From contig NZ_QYZP01000002.1 in assembly GCF_003595215.1 (NCBI RefSeq), positions 558,001-622,000 of the forward strand: a stretch of DNA of 64,000 bases. The letters run 5' to 3'. Position 1 is the stretch's first letter; every line of letters starts with the position of its first letter. The stretch is from Nesterenkonia natronophila (GTDB lineage Bacteria; Actinomycetota; Actinomycetes; Actinomycetales; Micrococcaceae). Shown in pieces: positions 39,300 through 48,562 of this stretch. The notes under the pieces are model-generated. The model worked only from the letters and a program-made list of their open reading frames with translations. It was not told where the DNA came from and did no database searches. The position numbers and the translations under genes are program-made.

Positions 39300-39334
39300 A
39301 AAGGCCCTGCGGGAGAAAATCCCGCAGGGCCTTT
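39300..39334. terminator. Bidirectional terminator between katG and the small acidic lipoprotein
   Basis: AAAGGCCCTGCGGGA (39300-39314) pairs with TCCCGCAGGGCCTTT (39320-39334) around GAAAA. The A and T runs at the stem base suit Rho-independent termination in both directions between these convergent genes. Confidence 0.85.
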
Positions 39335-39355
39335 CCTATGACTAGAAGTCAGGAA

Positions 39356-39568
39356 TCAGAGGTCGCCCTCGTCATCCTCCTCTTCCATGCCGTCATCCTC
39401 GGGGGCCTCTTCTTCTTCTTCCATGCCCTCGTCGCCGTTCTCCTCCACTGCAGGATCTTCGGCGTCGTCAGCTCCTCCATCGTCGCAGGCAGATACGCCC
39501 ACGAGAGCCAGGGATCCGATGCCGAGGATCGCGGCGATTGAACGAAGCTTGTTATCGGTGGTAGCCAT
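39356..39568 (-). CDS. Tiny poly-acidic lipoprotein
   Basis: 70-residue exported protein. Signal IAAILGIGSLALVGVSAC gives a lipidated Cys; nearly all of the remaining 36 or so residues are Asp, Glu, Gly or Ala in a disordered tail (for example EGMEEEEEAPEDDGMEEEDD). Start ATG 39568 has GGAGGT upstream. Such tails may bind cations or form a polyanionic surface layer; that is speculation. I know of no named family. Confidence 0.65.
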   Translation of the reverse strand: MATTDNKLRSIAAILGIGSLALVGVSACDDGGADDAEDPAVEENGDEGMEEEEEAPEDDGMEEEDDEGDL

Positions 39569-39887
39569 AAGCTTGTTACCTCCGTACATGAACTGCATCA
39601 CTTGGATGCTGGGCGGGCTTTCCGCCTTGCACCCGGTCTGCCGTTTGATGCATCCCTGGGTGAACTGTCTCCATTCTCACCACATACCCCCGTCTAACGG
39701 AAGCCAGAACAGGGGGTTTTGGGAGAACTATGGGCAGACTCTGGGCAAGTGTCCAGGTAACGTGCACCCGAGGGAAGATTCGCCAAGGCTCTGTCCAGCT
39801 GAAACGCCGTTATAACGAGGTCTCAACGAGGTCTCAATGAGGCCCAGCAGAGCGTCCTGGGCTGACTATGTGTGCCCAGGCACAGGC
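39569..39887. other. 319-bp gap with a folD terminator hairpin and 11-bp tandem repeats
   Basis: No gene supported. CCTGGGC (39856-39862) can pair with GCCCAGG (39874-39880), a candidate folD terminator on the minus strand. AACGAGGTCTC occurs twice head to tail (39814-39824, 39825-39835) followed by a partial third unit AATGAGG. CGTTATAACG (39808-39817) is a palindrome touching the first unit. The part nearest 39568 holds the leader of the small lipoprotein gene. Confidence 0.5.
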
Positions 39888-40775
39888 TCACTCCGCGGCG
39901 GTCTGCTGTTCGGCGCTGAGCACCACGTTCTGCAGCAGCTCCACACGAGTCATGGGACCCACTCCGCCGGGGTTGGGAGAGTACCAGCTGGCTCGTTCTG
40001 CAATCCCCGGGGCCAGGTCACCGTAGATCGTGGCTTTGCCGGTCTCCGGGTCCACCTCGCGGGTCACGCCCACATCCAGGGCGATCACCCCTTCCTTGAG
40101 ATCAGCCGGATCTATCATGTGCTTGACCCCAGCGGCCGCGACCACCACATCCGCTTCGCGCAGGTGGCGTGGCAGATCCTTGGTGCCAGTGTGGCAGAGC
40201 GTCACCGTGGCGTTGACGGCCCTGCGGGTCAACAGCAGCCCGATGGGTCTTCCGATGGTCACTCCGCGGCCGACGACCACCACATGTTGGCCCGCCAGGT
40301 CGATTCCATAATGCGCCAACAGATCCACACACCCTTTAGGAGTGCATGGGAGGGGTGAGGTGAGCTCCTCATTCACTCCGGCGACCAGACGTCCCAGGTT
40401 CGTCGGGTGCAGGCCATCGGCATCCTTTTCCGGCGAGACTGCCTCCAGCACCTTCTGCTGGTCCAGGTGCTTCGGAAGCGGAAGCTGCACAATGTATCCG
40501 GTGCAGGAGTCGTCATTGTTGAGCCGATCCAATTCAGCGAGCAGCTCCGTCTCGGAGACGTCCTCAGGCAAGTTCACCTGGATGGACTCAATGCCGACTT
40601 GCTCACAGTCGCGGTGCTTGCCCGCCACGTAAGACTCGCTTGCGGCGTCTGAGCCGACCAACACGGTGCCCAGACCCGGCGTGATTCCTTTGGCCTTGAG
40701 TGCGGTGACGCGTTCTCTGAGGTCAGCCTTGATGGCTTTGGCCGTGGCGCGTCCGTCGAGCAGCTGTGCAGTCAT
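39888..40775 (-). CDS. folD: Methylenetetrahydrofolate dehydrogenase/cyclohydrolase
   Basis: Bifunctional enzyme interconverting methylene-, methenyl- and formyl-THF. 295 residues with [15 protein letters not shown] (catalytic Lys), [13 protein letters not shown] and the NADP loop [17 protein letters not shown]; it ends with the [10 protein letters not shown] signature. It starts 11 bp after the glyA stop on the same strand: a glyA-folD one-carbon operon. The ATG at 40775 is chosen from the family N-terminus ([11 protein letters not shown]). Confidence 0.95.
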   Translation of the reverse strand: MTAQLLDGRATAKAIKADLRERVTALKAKGITPGLGTVLVGSDAASESYVAGKHRDCEQVGIESIQVNLPEDVSETELLAELDRLNNDDSCTGYIVQLPLPKHLDQQKVLEAVSPEKDADGLHPTNLGRLVAGVNEELTSPLPCTPKGCVDLLAHYGIDLAGQHVVVVGRGVTIGRPIGLLLTRRAVNATVTLCHTGTKDLPRHLREADVVVAAAGVKHMIDPADLKEGVIALDVGVTREVDPETGKATIYGDLAPGIAERASWYSPNPGGVGPMTRVELLQNVVLSAEQQTAAE

Positions 40776-40786
40776 GGAACTCCGCT

Positions 40787-42058
40787 TCACCAATCCTCGA
40801 GGCCTTCATACAGTGGGAAGTCGGCGGCGAGCTTCGCTACGCGGTCACTCAGCGCCGCGATGTCGGCCCCCGGCTTGAGGACTTCAGCGATGATGTCTGC
40901 GGTTTCGCGGAACTCAGCATCCCCGAAACCGCGCGAAGCCAGGGCGGGGGTGCCGATCCGCAGTCCTGAGGTCACCATCGGCGGACGCGGGTCATTCGGC
41001 ACCGCGTTGCGGTTGACGGTGATGCCCGCCTGGTGGAGCAGGTCCTCGGCCTGTTTGCCGTCCAACTCTGAATTGCGCAGGTCCACCAAGATCAGGTGCA
41101 CATCAGTGCCGCCGGTGAGCACGGAGACACCGGTCTCGGCGACGTCGGCGGCAGTCAGCCGCTCTGCGATAATCCGCGCACCCTCCACGGTGCGCACCTG
41201 CCGCTGAGCAAAATCCTCGGTGGCGGCGATCTTGAACGCGACCGCTTTGGCCGCGATGACGTGCATCAGGGGCCCACCCTGCTGGCCCGGGAAGACTGCT
41301 GAGTTGATCTTCTTCTTGTGCTCCTCAGTGCAAAGGATCAGTCCTGAGCGAGGACCGGCCAGGGTCTTGTGCACGGTGGTCGTCACCACATCTGCGTAGG
41401 GAACGGGGTTAGGGTGCAGGCCAGCGGCCACCAGCCCGGCAAAGTGTGCCATGTCCACCCAGAGGATGGCGCCGACCTCGTCTGCGATCTCACGGAATGC
41501 AGCGAAGTCCAGCTCCCGTGGATAGGCCGACCAACCAACCACAATCATGTCCGGCTTCTCCGCCAGGGCCACCTCGCGGACCTGCTCCATGTCGATCAGC
41601 CCTGTTTCCGGGTCCACCTCATAAGCAGCGATCTCGTAGAACTTCCCGGAGTGATTGAGCTTCATGCCGTGGGTGAGGTGCCCCCCGTGAGCAAGGGAGA
41701 GGCCCATCAATTTGTCACCGGGGTTCAGGAATGCAGTCATCACCGCAACATTGGCCTGCGCTCCCGCATGAGGCTGGACATTGGCGTGGTCCGCCCCGAA
41801 GAGGGCTTTGGCGCGTTCGATGGCGAGGTTCTCTGCCACATCGACAAACTCACACCCGCCGTAGTAGCGGCGTCCCGGGTAGCCCTCCGCGTACTTGTTG
41901 GTGAGGACCGAGCCCTGAGCCTCCAGGATGGCGCGTGGTACGAAGTTCTCGGAGGCAATCATCTCCAGCGTCCCGCGCTGCCGGCCCAACTCATCGGACA
42001 TGGCCTGAGCAATCTCAGGGTCGACCTCGGAGAGCGGGGCGGAATGAATGTCAGACAA
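40787..42058 (-). CDS. glyA: Serine hydroxymethyltransferase
   Basis: PLP enzyme converting serine plus THF to glycine plus methylene-THF. 423 residues. Landmarks: [49 protein letters not shown] and the PLP lysine in [17 protein letters not shown]. Start TTG 42058 has AGGAGG six bases upstream. It supplies the methylene-THF used by FolD, the next gene. Confidence 0.96.
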   Translation of the reverse strand: MSDIHSAPLSEVDPEIAQAMSDELGRQRGTLEMIASENFVPRAILEAQGSVLTNKYAEGYPGRRYYGGCEFVDVAENLAIERAKALFGADHANVQPHAGAQANVAVMTAFLNPGDKLMGLSLAHGGHLTHGMKLNHSGKFYEIAAYEVDPETGLIDMEQVREVALAEKPDMIVVGWSAYPRELDFAAFREIADEVGAILWVDMAHFAGLVAAGLHPNPVPYADVVTTTVHKTLAGPRSGLILCTEEHKKKINSAVFPGQQGGPLMHVIAAKAVAFKIAATEDFAQRQVRTVEGARIIAERLTAADVAETGVSVLTGGTDVHLILVDLRNSELDGKQAEDLLHQAGITVNRNAVPNDPRPPMVTSGLRIGTPALASRGFGDAEFRETADIIAEVLKPGADIAALSDRVAKLAADFPLYEGLEDW

Positions 42059-42154
42059 GTGAGTCCTCCTGGGATGTCGTGCGTGAACCTGTGCAGAGCG
42101 CTGCCGCTGGCCAGTCTATCCCGTCTGCACGTGGCGCCGCGGGGGTAGACCGAC

Positions 42155-42160
42155 TAGTCT
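42155..42160 (+). promoter_or_regulatory. Candidate -10 (TAGTCT) of the serine hydrolase gene
   Basis: TAGTCT ends eight bases before the GTG at 42168; a GGAG is too close to the start to be decisive. Consistent with the leaderless pattern seen elsewhere in the window. Confidence 0.4.
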
Positions 42161-42167
42161 CACCGGA

Positions 42168-43337
42168 GTGACCCGGCACCAGATCTTTCGCACTGCGACA
42201 GCCTCGGGCGTTCTCCTGCTCGTGGCATCCTGTGCTGCGGAAGCCGCCTCAGGGCAGCGGACTCAGGTGGAGGTTCCGCTGGATGGGGGCCACCAGCTCA
42301 ACGAGCCCGAACCTGAATCTGAGACCCAGCCCGTTGACAAGGGCCCGGATTTCCCGCTTGAGCAGGACGACGTCGCTCCTCCGGCCGAGTCCGAAGCGGA
42401 CTTGGTAGAGCCCTCGGAAGGGTTTGTGGAGATTTCCGAGCGGCTGTCAGAGCTTCCCGGACATGTTGAAGCGCTGGTGGTGGAGGATGGGGAGGTCTTG
42501 CTGCAATCCGGCCAGGGAGAACCGGCTCCACTGGCTTCGGTCTCCAAGATCTACGTGCTCGCTGCGCTTGTTGAGGCGATCGAGACCGGGGACGTTGACT
42601 GGCTGGACGCAATGGAGCTCACAGACGAGCTGCGCAGTCTGCCCTCCGGCACGCTGCAGGATCAGCCGGAGGGGTACACCACCACCGTTTACGACGTCGC
42701 GCATCGGATGATCTCGCTCAGCGACAACACCGGCACCGACATGCTCATGGCTCTGCTCGGACGTGACGCGGTGGAGGAGGCAGTTATTGAGTCGGGGCAC
42801 CACGATCCTCAGCTGCTTCAGCCGTTCCTCAGCACGAGGGAGCTCTTCCAGCTGCGCTGGGGAGTCCCCGAACTGGGTGAAAATTGGGAAGATCTGGAGC
42901 TCGCAGACCGTCAGGACGTGCTGGAGGAGGTCTCCGAAGAGGATCTGGAGATCACCTCGGAGGACACCTCGCGGCACGACCGTGACGAAGTCATAGACTG
43001 GTACGCCACCGCGGAGGATGTGGCCGAGGTGACCCAAGCGCTTGCCGCACAGGCCCAGGACCATGCTGAGGTGGGGGAGATCCTCACCGCCAATCCTGGG
43101 CTGGTGGAGCTAGTGCAGGATGAATGGTGGGAGAGCCTCTCTTTCAAAGGAGGCGGGCTGCCGGGAGTGGTCACTGGCACCTGGCATGCCCAGGCGGAGG
43201 ACGGGACCGGGCGCACGGTGGTGCTCCTGCTCAACACCGATGACACTGAGGACATGCCCGAACACCGGGACGAGCTCTTCTCCCTGGCGCTGGATGCGCT
43301 AATCGCCGACACCGAGACAGAACGCGACAGCGACTGA
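42168..43337 (+). CDS. Class A beta-lactamase-like serine hydrolase lipoprotein
   Basis: 389-residue lipoprotein: signal TASGVLLLVASC, acidic linker of about 75 residues, then a serine beta-lactamase/transpeptidase fold. The three family motifs are visible: S-x-x-K in LASVSKIYVLAAL, SDN in SLSDNTGTDMLM, and K-x-G in SFKGGGLPG (KGG instead of KTG). The class A E-x-x-L-N omega motif is not obvious, so beta-lactam hydrolysis is uncertain; a cell-wall role is equally possible. Start GTG 42168. Confidence 0.8.
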   Translation: MTRHQIFRTATASGVLLLVASCAAEAASGQRTQVEVPLDGGHQLNEPEPESETQPVDKGPDFPLEQDDVAPPAESEADLVEPSEGFVEISERLSELPGHVEALVVEDGEVLLQSGQGEPAPLASVSKIYVLAALVEAIETGDVDWLDAMELTDELRSLPSGTLQDQPEGYTTTVYDVAHRMISLSDNTGTDMLMALLGRDAVEEAVIESGHHDPQLLQPFLSTRELFQLRWGVPELGENWEDLELADRQDVLEEVSEEDLEITSEDTSRHDRDEVIDWYATAEDVAEVTQALAAQAQDHAEVGEILTANPGLVELVQDEWWESLSFKGGGLPGVVTGTWHAQAEDGTGRTVVLLLNTDDTEDMPEHRDELFSLALDALIADTETERDSD

Positions 43338-43352
43338 GACGTCCCCTGAGGC

Positions 43353-43419
43353 ACAGCGTCTGGGGATGTAGGAAACTACCACCTCTGAACGGGTTGTTCC
43401 CCGCATCCCGAGACGCTGT
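43353..43419 (+). repeat. 67-nt hairpin repeat, copy C
   Basis: Third copy of the element at 21414 and 22578: 5' arm ACAGCGTCTGGGGATGTAGG, 3' arm TTCCCCGCATCCCGAGACGC. At the second and second-last positions it has C/G where copy A has G/C, a compensated pair. It lies between the convergent serine hydrolase and ABC permease genes, with no DUF559 gene beside it. Confidence 0.85.
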
Positions 43420-43456
43420 GTGGCGGAGTGGGTGCGTACACCACGCGATTCAGGGA

Positions 43457-45259
43457 TTATCTGAGGAAGAGAGCCTTCATACGGTAGGCGGCGAGCATTC
43501 CGCCGAGACCGATCATCACCAGGTAATAGCTGATGTGCACCAGGGTCAGCATGCTGAAGTCCCAGAACGCGATATCCCGCATGAGCTCCACCCCATGCCA
43601 CAGCGGCAGGGCCTGGATCACCGCCTGGACTCCGGCAGGGTAGACGCTGATGGGGAACAGCGTGGCTGAGAAGAGGAACATGGGGATCAGCACCATCATC
43701 ATCCAGTCCATCTGCTGGAAGCGCTTCATGAAGCTGGTCACCGCCATGCCCACGCAGGCGAATCCCAGTGCGATAAACAGTGCGGTGAACCACATCAGTA
43801 CTGCTGACAAGGGCGTCACCAGGCCGGTGGCCAACAAGACCCCGAGAAATCCGAAGGCGTAGATGGCGCCCCGGAAGAGCGCCAGGCAGATTTCGCCCAC
43901 TGCCACGTCCACCGGTCCCAGCGATGTAGACATCATCGTGTGGTAGAGCTTGGTGATCTTCAGCTTGAAGAATACGTTCCAGGTGGAGTCGAACACCGCG
44001 CCGTTCATGGCGGCAACGGCTAACAGGGCAGGGGCGATGAAGGCGGCGTAGCTGATGGTGTCCTGACCGGCAACACCAGCCTGTTCGGCTTCGATCCCGG
44101 AGATCATGGGGGAAACCCCGAGGCCGAAGCTGGTGAGGAACAGCACGGGCTCGAGGAAGCCGGAGAGCAAGATCAGGCCACGATTGTTGCGGATAGCCGC
44201 CATACCGCGGCTGAAAACGGCCCGGACGTTCCCGGAGTAATAGTTGGCTCCGATACCGCGACGGAAGGTCGCCTCAGGGGTTCCTTCACTGCGCTGGTAA
44301 GTGCCGTACTGCGACTCTCTTGCGTCCTGCTTCTGCTGGCGGCGCTGATCGGCCTTCAGCCCCGGGATCCGTCCGCGCCACTCCTCGTACCCCAGGCGAC
44401 GGATGAACACGCGGCGGACCGTCATCCAGGCGAGCACGACAATCGCGAGGAGGTAGCCCACGTGCACCAGCAGCAGCCACAGCGGTGTCGGCTGACCGAA
44501 CGCCAAGGTTCGGCCGAGTTCGTTGGCGTGCCACATCGGGGAGATCCATCCGATGACCTGCAAGAACTGCGGCAGGTTGGTGAGCGGATAAAATGTGCCC
44601 GAGAAGAGAAACAGCGGCATGATCACAAACCGCTGGATCATGGCTGCATGGCCCTTCTCATCGCGCAGCGTGGAGATGTAAGCCATGATGGGCAAGCCCA
44701 TGGCAAGCCCGCCCAGCATGGCGGAGAAGATCATCAGCACCGCAGTGGGTGAGCTCAGCGCTCCGAAGGCGAACAGCACACCGGTGAAGATCAGGGCGTG
44801 GACCCCGAACCGGCAGCAGACTCCCAAGATATGACCGGCAGCGACTTGCTGCGGAGTCAGCGTGGTGGCCTGAGCGCCGAAGTACTTGCGCCTCCACTTG
44901 AACCCCTCCATGACCGGGAAGGTGAATTCGATCCCGGCAGTCATGGCGACAGTCGAGGCGAGAATGGCAGGGGCGATGTACATCAAGTACGAATCGGCGC
45001 CGTACGCCGAGAAGTCGGTCTCGGCTCCCACCAGGACCCCGAGCCCCAGCCCCATCGCCAGGACATACATGATCGGCTGGAACGTGGAGGAGAAGAGGAT
45101 GACGCCGCCGTAGGCGCGCATGGAGCGCAGGGTCGCTTCCGCCTGATACAGGGCGCCGAAGCGGCGTACGCGCCGGGTCAGCAGATTCTTGTTGGCCGCG
45201 GGAGATTCGAGGGAGCCGCTGCTCAGGGGGTCCCGAGGCGGCGTCGTCGTCTCAGTCAA
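43457..45259 (-). CDS. ABC-2 exporter with two permease domains fused
   Basis: 600-residue membrane protein made of two homologous ABC-2 permease halves, about residues 28-280 (LYQAEATLRSMRAYGGVILF ... FIRRLGYEEWRGR) and 330-600 (NVRAVFSRGMAAIRNNRGLI ... AAYRMKALFLR), each with six predicted spans. The halves are normally separate DrrB/DrrC-type genes. A charged linker (QRRQQKQDARESQYGTYQRS) joins them. Start TTG 45259 overlaps the ATPase gene by 8 bp, so one ATPase and one fused permease should make the exporter. Substrate unknown; DrrAB relatives export drugs or lipids. Confidence 0.88.
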   Translation of the reverse strand: MTETTTPPRDPLSSGSLESPAANKNLLTRRVRRFGALYQAEATLRSMRAYGGVILFSSTFQPIMYVLAMGLGLGVLVGAETDFSAYGADSYLMYIAPAILASTVAMTAGIEFTFPVMEGFKWRRKYFGAQATTLTPQQVAAGHILGVCCRFGVHALIFTGVLFAFGALSSPTAVLMIFSAMLGGLAMGLPIMAYISTLRDEKGHAAMIQRFVIMPLFLFSGTFYPLTNLPQFLQVIGWISPMWHANELGRTLAFGQPTPLWLLLVHVGYLLAIVVLAWMTVRRVFIRRLGYEEWRGRIPGLKADQRRQQKQDARESQYGTYQRSEGTPEATFRRGIGANYYSGNVRAVFSRGMAAIRNNRGLILLSGFLEPVLFLTSFGLGVSPMISGIEAEQAGVAGQDTISYAAFIAPALLAVAAMNGAVFDSTWNVFFKLKITKLYHTMMSTSLGPVDVAVGEICLALFRGAIYAFGFLGVLLATGLVTPLSAVLMWFTALFIALGFACVGMAVTSFMKRFQQMDWMMMVLIPMFLFSATLFPISVYPAGVQAVIQALPLWHGVELMRDIAFWDFSMLTLVHISYYLVMIGLGGMLAAYRMKALFLR

Positions 45260-46259
45260 TCAGGGACCGCCCTGTCAGGCGGAGGAAGACATCTTCCAGA
45301 GAGGACCGCCGGACCAGCGAGGTCATGGGCCTATGTCCGGCGGCGTGGATCTTCTCCAGCGCGGACTCGGCATGCTCGGCGTAGACCATGAGCCGGTCTG
45401 GGAGCACCTCCACATGGCTGAAACCGACCTCTCCTGCACCAGCATCGGTGTTGGTGAGCAGTTCTTTGAGCGTCTCAGCTTGCTCGGCGTTGCGGTCGGT
45501 GCCGAAGCGCAGCTCCAACACCTCGCGGGTGGAGTGTTCGCGAATCAACCCTTGAGGGGAGCCTTCGGCCATGATGGTGCCGTGGTCGACCACCACGAGC
45601 CGGTCGCAGAGCTGCTCCGCCTCATCCATGTGGTGGGTGGTCAGCACAAGAGTTGTGCCGAACTCCTTGAGCCGGAAGAGTCGGTCCCACAGCACGTGGC
45701 GCGCCTGCGGGTCCAGCCCGGTGGTGGGCTCATCCAGCAGCAGGACCTCCGGTTCGTTTACGAGTGCGCGGGCGATGGTCAACCGACGCTTCATCCCCCC
45801 AGAGAGGTCCTCGACCCGGGAGTTGGCCTTGTGACTGAGTTGGGCGAACTCCAGCAGTTCATCTGCCTTCGCCAGCAGATAGCGCCGCGGGAGACCGAAG
45901 TAGCGGCCGTACATGATGATGTTCTCCCGGACGGTGAGCTCCTCGTCCAGGTTGTCCTGCTGGGGGATCACACCGAGCCGGGCGCGCACCTCAGGACCCT
46001 GCTGCTCCGGGTCCAGGCCCGCGACCCGCATCTGACCGCTGGTGCGTGAGGCGACTGCGGCTATCATCCGCATTGTGGTGGACTTGCCGGCACCATTGGG
46101 CCCCAGCAGTCCGAACGACTCTCCCTTGGAGACACTGAAGCTGATGCCGTCGACCGCCGCGAAGTCACCGTACCTCTTGACCAGGTCAACGGCGTGAATC
46201 GCCGGTTCGGGCCCAGACTCGGTAGGCACAGAGAACTCCAGGGCAGACGAAATGGACAT
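45252..46259 (-). CDS. ABC exporter ATP-binding protein, DrrA-type
   Basis: 335-residue ATPase. Walker A GLLGPNGAGKSTTMRMIAAV, Q-loop VIPQQDNLDEELTV, signature EDLSGGMKRRLTIARAL and Walker B EVLLLDEPTTGLDP are intact; a C-terminal DrrA-type extension follows. ATG 46259 is the first good start. The operator palindrome lies just upstream, suggesting that expression is repressed until an inducer is present. It is translationally coupled to the fused permease gene. Confidence 0.9.
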   Translation of the reverse strand: MSISSALEFSVPTESGPEPAIHAVDLVKRYGDFAAVDGISFSVSKGESFGLLGPNGAGKSTTMRMIAAVASRTSGQMRVAGLDPEQQGPEVRARLGVIPQQDNLDEELTVRENIIMYGRYFGLPRRYLLAKADELLEFAQLSHKANSRVEDLSGGMKRRLTIARALVNEPEVLLLDEPTTGLDPQARHVLWDRLFRLKEFGTTLVLTTHHMDEAEQLCDRLVVVDHGTIMAEGSPQGLIREHSTREVLELRFGTDRNAEQAETLKELLTNTDAGAGEVGFSHVEVLPDRLMVYAEHAESALEKIHAAGHRPMTSLVRRSSLEDVFLRLTGRSLID

Positions 46260-46265
46260 GCGCAA

Positions 46266-46284
46266 TAGTTTACACGGTAAACTA
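46266..46284. promoter_or_regulatory. Operator-like palindrome TAGTTTAC-N3-GTAAACTA
   Basis: Perfect 8-bp arms around ACG, starting 7 bp upstream of the DrrA-type ATPase ATG. The shape and spacing suit a TetR-family dimer. No TetR gene is in the window, so the regulator is encoded elsewhere. It could also affect the rightward ABC genes starting at 46425. Confidence 0.65.
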
Positions 46285-46424
46285 AACACATTGCTAGCAT
46301 ACTAGGATGCGTCGCGCTTCCCTTTTTGCGGCCCTCCCGCCGCGGTTCATCCTTGCGGGCGATGCAAAGAGGGCTCTCATCCGGAAGACTGATCCCGAGA
46401 GTGACACGCAAGCGAGAGGCAACA

Positions 46425-47216
46425 ATGAGCACACCCGTTCTAGAGACGGAGAATCTGGTTAAAGTCTACGGACGTGGCCCCGCGCAGTTCCATGCGCTCA
46501 AAGGCCTGAGTTTTCAAATCCACCGGGGCGAATCGGTGGCGATCGTCGGCAAGTCAGGATCGGGGAAATCCACCCTCATGCATCTGCTGGCCCTGCTGGA
46601 CGAACCCACCTCTGGCGTAGTGGCGCTCGACGGACGCCCGGTGAGCAAACTCAAGCCCAAGACTGTCTCCGCACTGCGCAATGAGACGTTCGGATTTGTC
46701 TTTCAGCAGTTCTTCCTCAACCCCAATCAGTCAGTCCTGGAGAACGTCACCCTGCCGCTCAAGATTGCAGGCGTCTCGAGGTCAGAGCGGGATCAGCGGG
46801 GCATGCACGCGCTGGAGCAGCTCGAAATGGCCGATAAGGCCAAGAATCGGGCCACCGACCTCTCCGGCGGACAGAAGCAGCGCGTCTGCATTGCCCGGGC
46901 ACTGATCAACAACCCAGATGTGCTCTTCGCAGACGAGCCCACCGGAAACCTGGACAGCGCGACCAGCGAGACGGTGGAGAACATTCTGCTTAACCTGCAG
47001 CGCGACCACGGCATCACGCTCGTGGTCGTCACCCACGACGAGGATCTGGCGTCGAAGTGTCAGCGTCGCCTGATCATGCAGGACGGTGAGATCGTCGAAG
47101 AACAGACCGGCGTCAGAGTCTCCTCCTCCCGAAAGGCCCCCATCACAGGGGGGCAGGGAAGACCTGCACCGCGGCGTCGGCGTCTTCTCTCATTCGGCAG
47201 AGCAGGGGCGCGATGA
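46425..47216 (+). CDS. MacB/LolD-type ABC ATPase
   Basis: 263-residue ATPase with Walker A AIVGKSGSGKSTLMHLLALL, Q-loop FGFVFQQFFLNPNQSV, signature TDLSGGQKQRVCIARAL and Walker B DVLFADEPTGNLD, the combination typical of the MacB/FtsE class that works with FtsX-like permeases. A basic tail (RRRRLLSFGRAGAR) follows the core. Start ATG 46425 has GAGAGG upstream. Its stop overlaps the permease ATG (ATGA). Divergent from the DrrA-type exporter. Confidence 0.9.
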   Translation: MSTPVLETENLVKVYGRGPAQFHALKGLSFQIHRGESVAIVGKSGSGKSTLMHLLALLDEPTSGVVALDGRPVSKLKPKTVSALRNETFGFVFQQFFLNPNQSVLENVTLPLKIAGVSRSERDQRGMHALEQLEMADKAKNRATDLSGGQKQRVCIARALINNPDVLFADEPTGNLDSATSETVENILLNLQRDHGITLVVVTHDEDLASKCQRRLIMQDGEIVEEQTGVRVSSSRKAPITGGQGRPAPRRRRLLSFGRAGAR

Positions 47217-48496
47217 AATCCCTGGACCTCACCAAATCAGCGCTGAGCAACACACTCCGCTCCAAGCTGCGCACTGCGCTGACTGTCATCGCGATCGTTA
47301 TTGGTGCTTTCACTCTGACCCTCACCTCGGGTCTGGGTGCCGGGATCAACCAGACCGTGGACCGGATCTTTGGCGGCTTCGGGGTCGACGACGTCATCTA
47401 CGTGGTGCCGCAGATGGAGGCAGACGCCCAGGAGCAGGACGGACCACCAGAGTACGACCCCGAGGCTGGAGTGGAGCCGGAGGACGGTTTCGGGACAGGA
47501 ATGCTCTCCGCCGCGGACGTCGAGATTGTTGAGGGTCTGGACCATGTGGTGGGCGTCGATACTGAGGTGGCGGCGCAGCTTGAGTACCTCCAGGCCCCAG
47601 ACGGCGGGCAGTACCAGGCGCAGTTCGACTTTGCGCTCAACGATGTACTGGCCGAGTTTGCCGCTGGAGGAGCACCCGACCGAGGTGAAATGCAGATCAC
47701 CCTGCCGGAGGACTGGCTGGAGATTTTCGGAACTGAGGACCCGGAGGACGCTCTGGGTCAGACGCTGATAGTCGCCGCCCCGAATGCGGTGGGACAGACC
47801 ACCGAGTTCGAGGCCGAGGTGGTGGGGGTCACCCAAGGGACCCTAGCGGGCGTCGGTTTCACCCCGATTCCCTCAGTGGCGCTTGCTGAGGAAGTTGCTG
47901 ATATCAATGCCGAGGGCTACGAAGGGCAGATGCCCGAGGCCTACATTATGGCTGCTGCCGAGATAGAGAACCTCGAGGCGAATGAGGACGCGGTGAAGGA
48001 TGCGCTCGCCGCTGAGGGCCTTTGGGGACTCACCGTCGAAGACCAGATCGCCATGTTCGAAGCGGTCATTGACGCCATCACGTGGATCTTGTCCGGGTTT
48101 GCGCTCATCGCGTTGCTCGCGGCCAGCTTCGGCATCGTCAACACGCTGCTGATGAGTGTCCAGGAGCGTACTAGAGAGATCGGTCTGATGAAGGCGCTGG
48201 GCATGTCACGGGCTAGGGTGTTCACTCTGTTCTCCATGGAGGCAGTGGTGATCGGCATCATGGGTTCAGTGGTCGGCATCGGCCTCGGGCTGATCGCCGG
48301 CTTCGTCACCAACGGCCTGTTGACTGCAGATGATGGACCGCTGGGCGGCTTTGCCGAGTTGAGTCTCTTCGGGCTCGACCCGTTTGCCATCGGCGGAATC
48401 TTTCTGCTCATCATTATCATCGCCTTCTTGGCGGGCACTCTGCCGGCTGCGCGAGCGGCGAAGAAAGACCCCATTGAGGCGCTGCGGTATGAATAG
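47213..48496 (+). CDS. FtsX/MacB-type ABC permease
   Basis: 427-residue permease: N-terminal span (LRTALTVIAIVIGAFTLTLT), a periplasmic-type domain of about 250 residues rich in acidic residues, then three spans (ITWILSGFALIALLAASFGI, FSMEAVVIGIMGSVVGIGLG, FAIGGIFLLIIIIAFLAGTL) and the RAAKKDPIEALRYE tail typical of FtsX-like proteins. The cytoplasmic coupling motif VQERTREIGLMKALGMSRAR is present. Forms a transporter with the ATPase just upstream; members act mechanically on envelope substrates or export peptides. Confidence 0.9.
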   Translation: MKSLDLTKSALSNTLRSKLRTALTVIAIVIGAFTLTLTSGLGAGINQTVDRIFGGFGVDDVIYVVPQMEADAQEQDGPPEYDPEAGVEPEDGFGTGMLSAADVEIVEGLDHVVGVDTEVAAQLEYLQAPDGGQYQAQFDFALNDVLAEFAAGGAPDRGEMQITLPEDWLEIFGTEDPEDALGQTLIVAAPNAVGQTTEFEAEVVGVTQGTLAGVGFTPIPSVALAEEVADINAEGYEGQMPEAYIMAAAEIENLEANEDAVKDALAAEGLWGLTVEDQIAMFEAVIDAITWILSGFALIALLAASFGIVNTLLMSVQERTREIGLMKALGMSRARVFTLFSMEAVVIGIMGSVVGIGLGLIAGFVTNGLLTADDGPLGGFAELSLFGLDPFAIGGIFLLIIIIAFLAGTLPAARAAKKDPIEALRYE

Positions 48497-48562
48497 TCAC
48501 CTAAAAGCAGCAGAGAATCTGACGGGAACCATAGTGGAAACTTCCCAGCACAAGGAGGAGAC

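Noticed and set aside
39808..39842. CRISPR-like array
   Set aside because: Units are 11 bp, directly adjacent with no spacers, and only two and a half copies.
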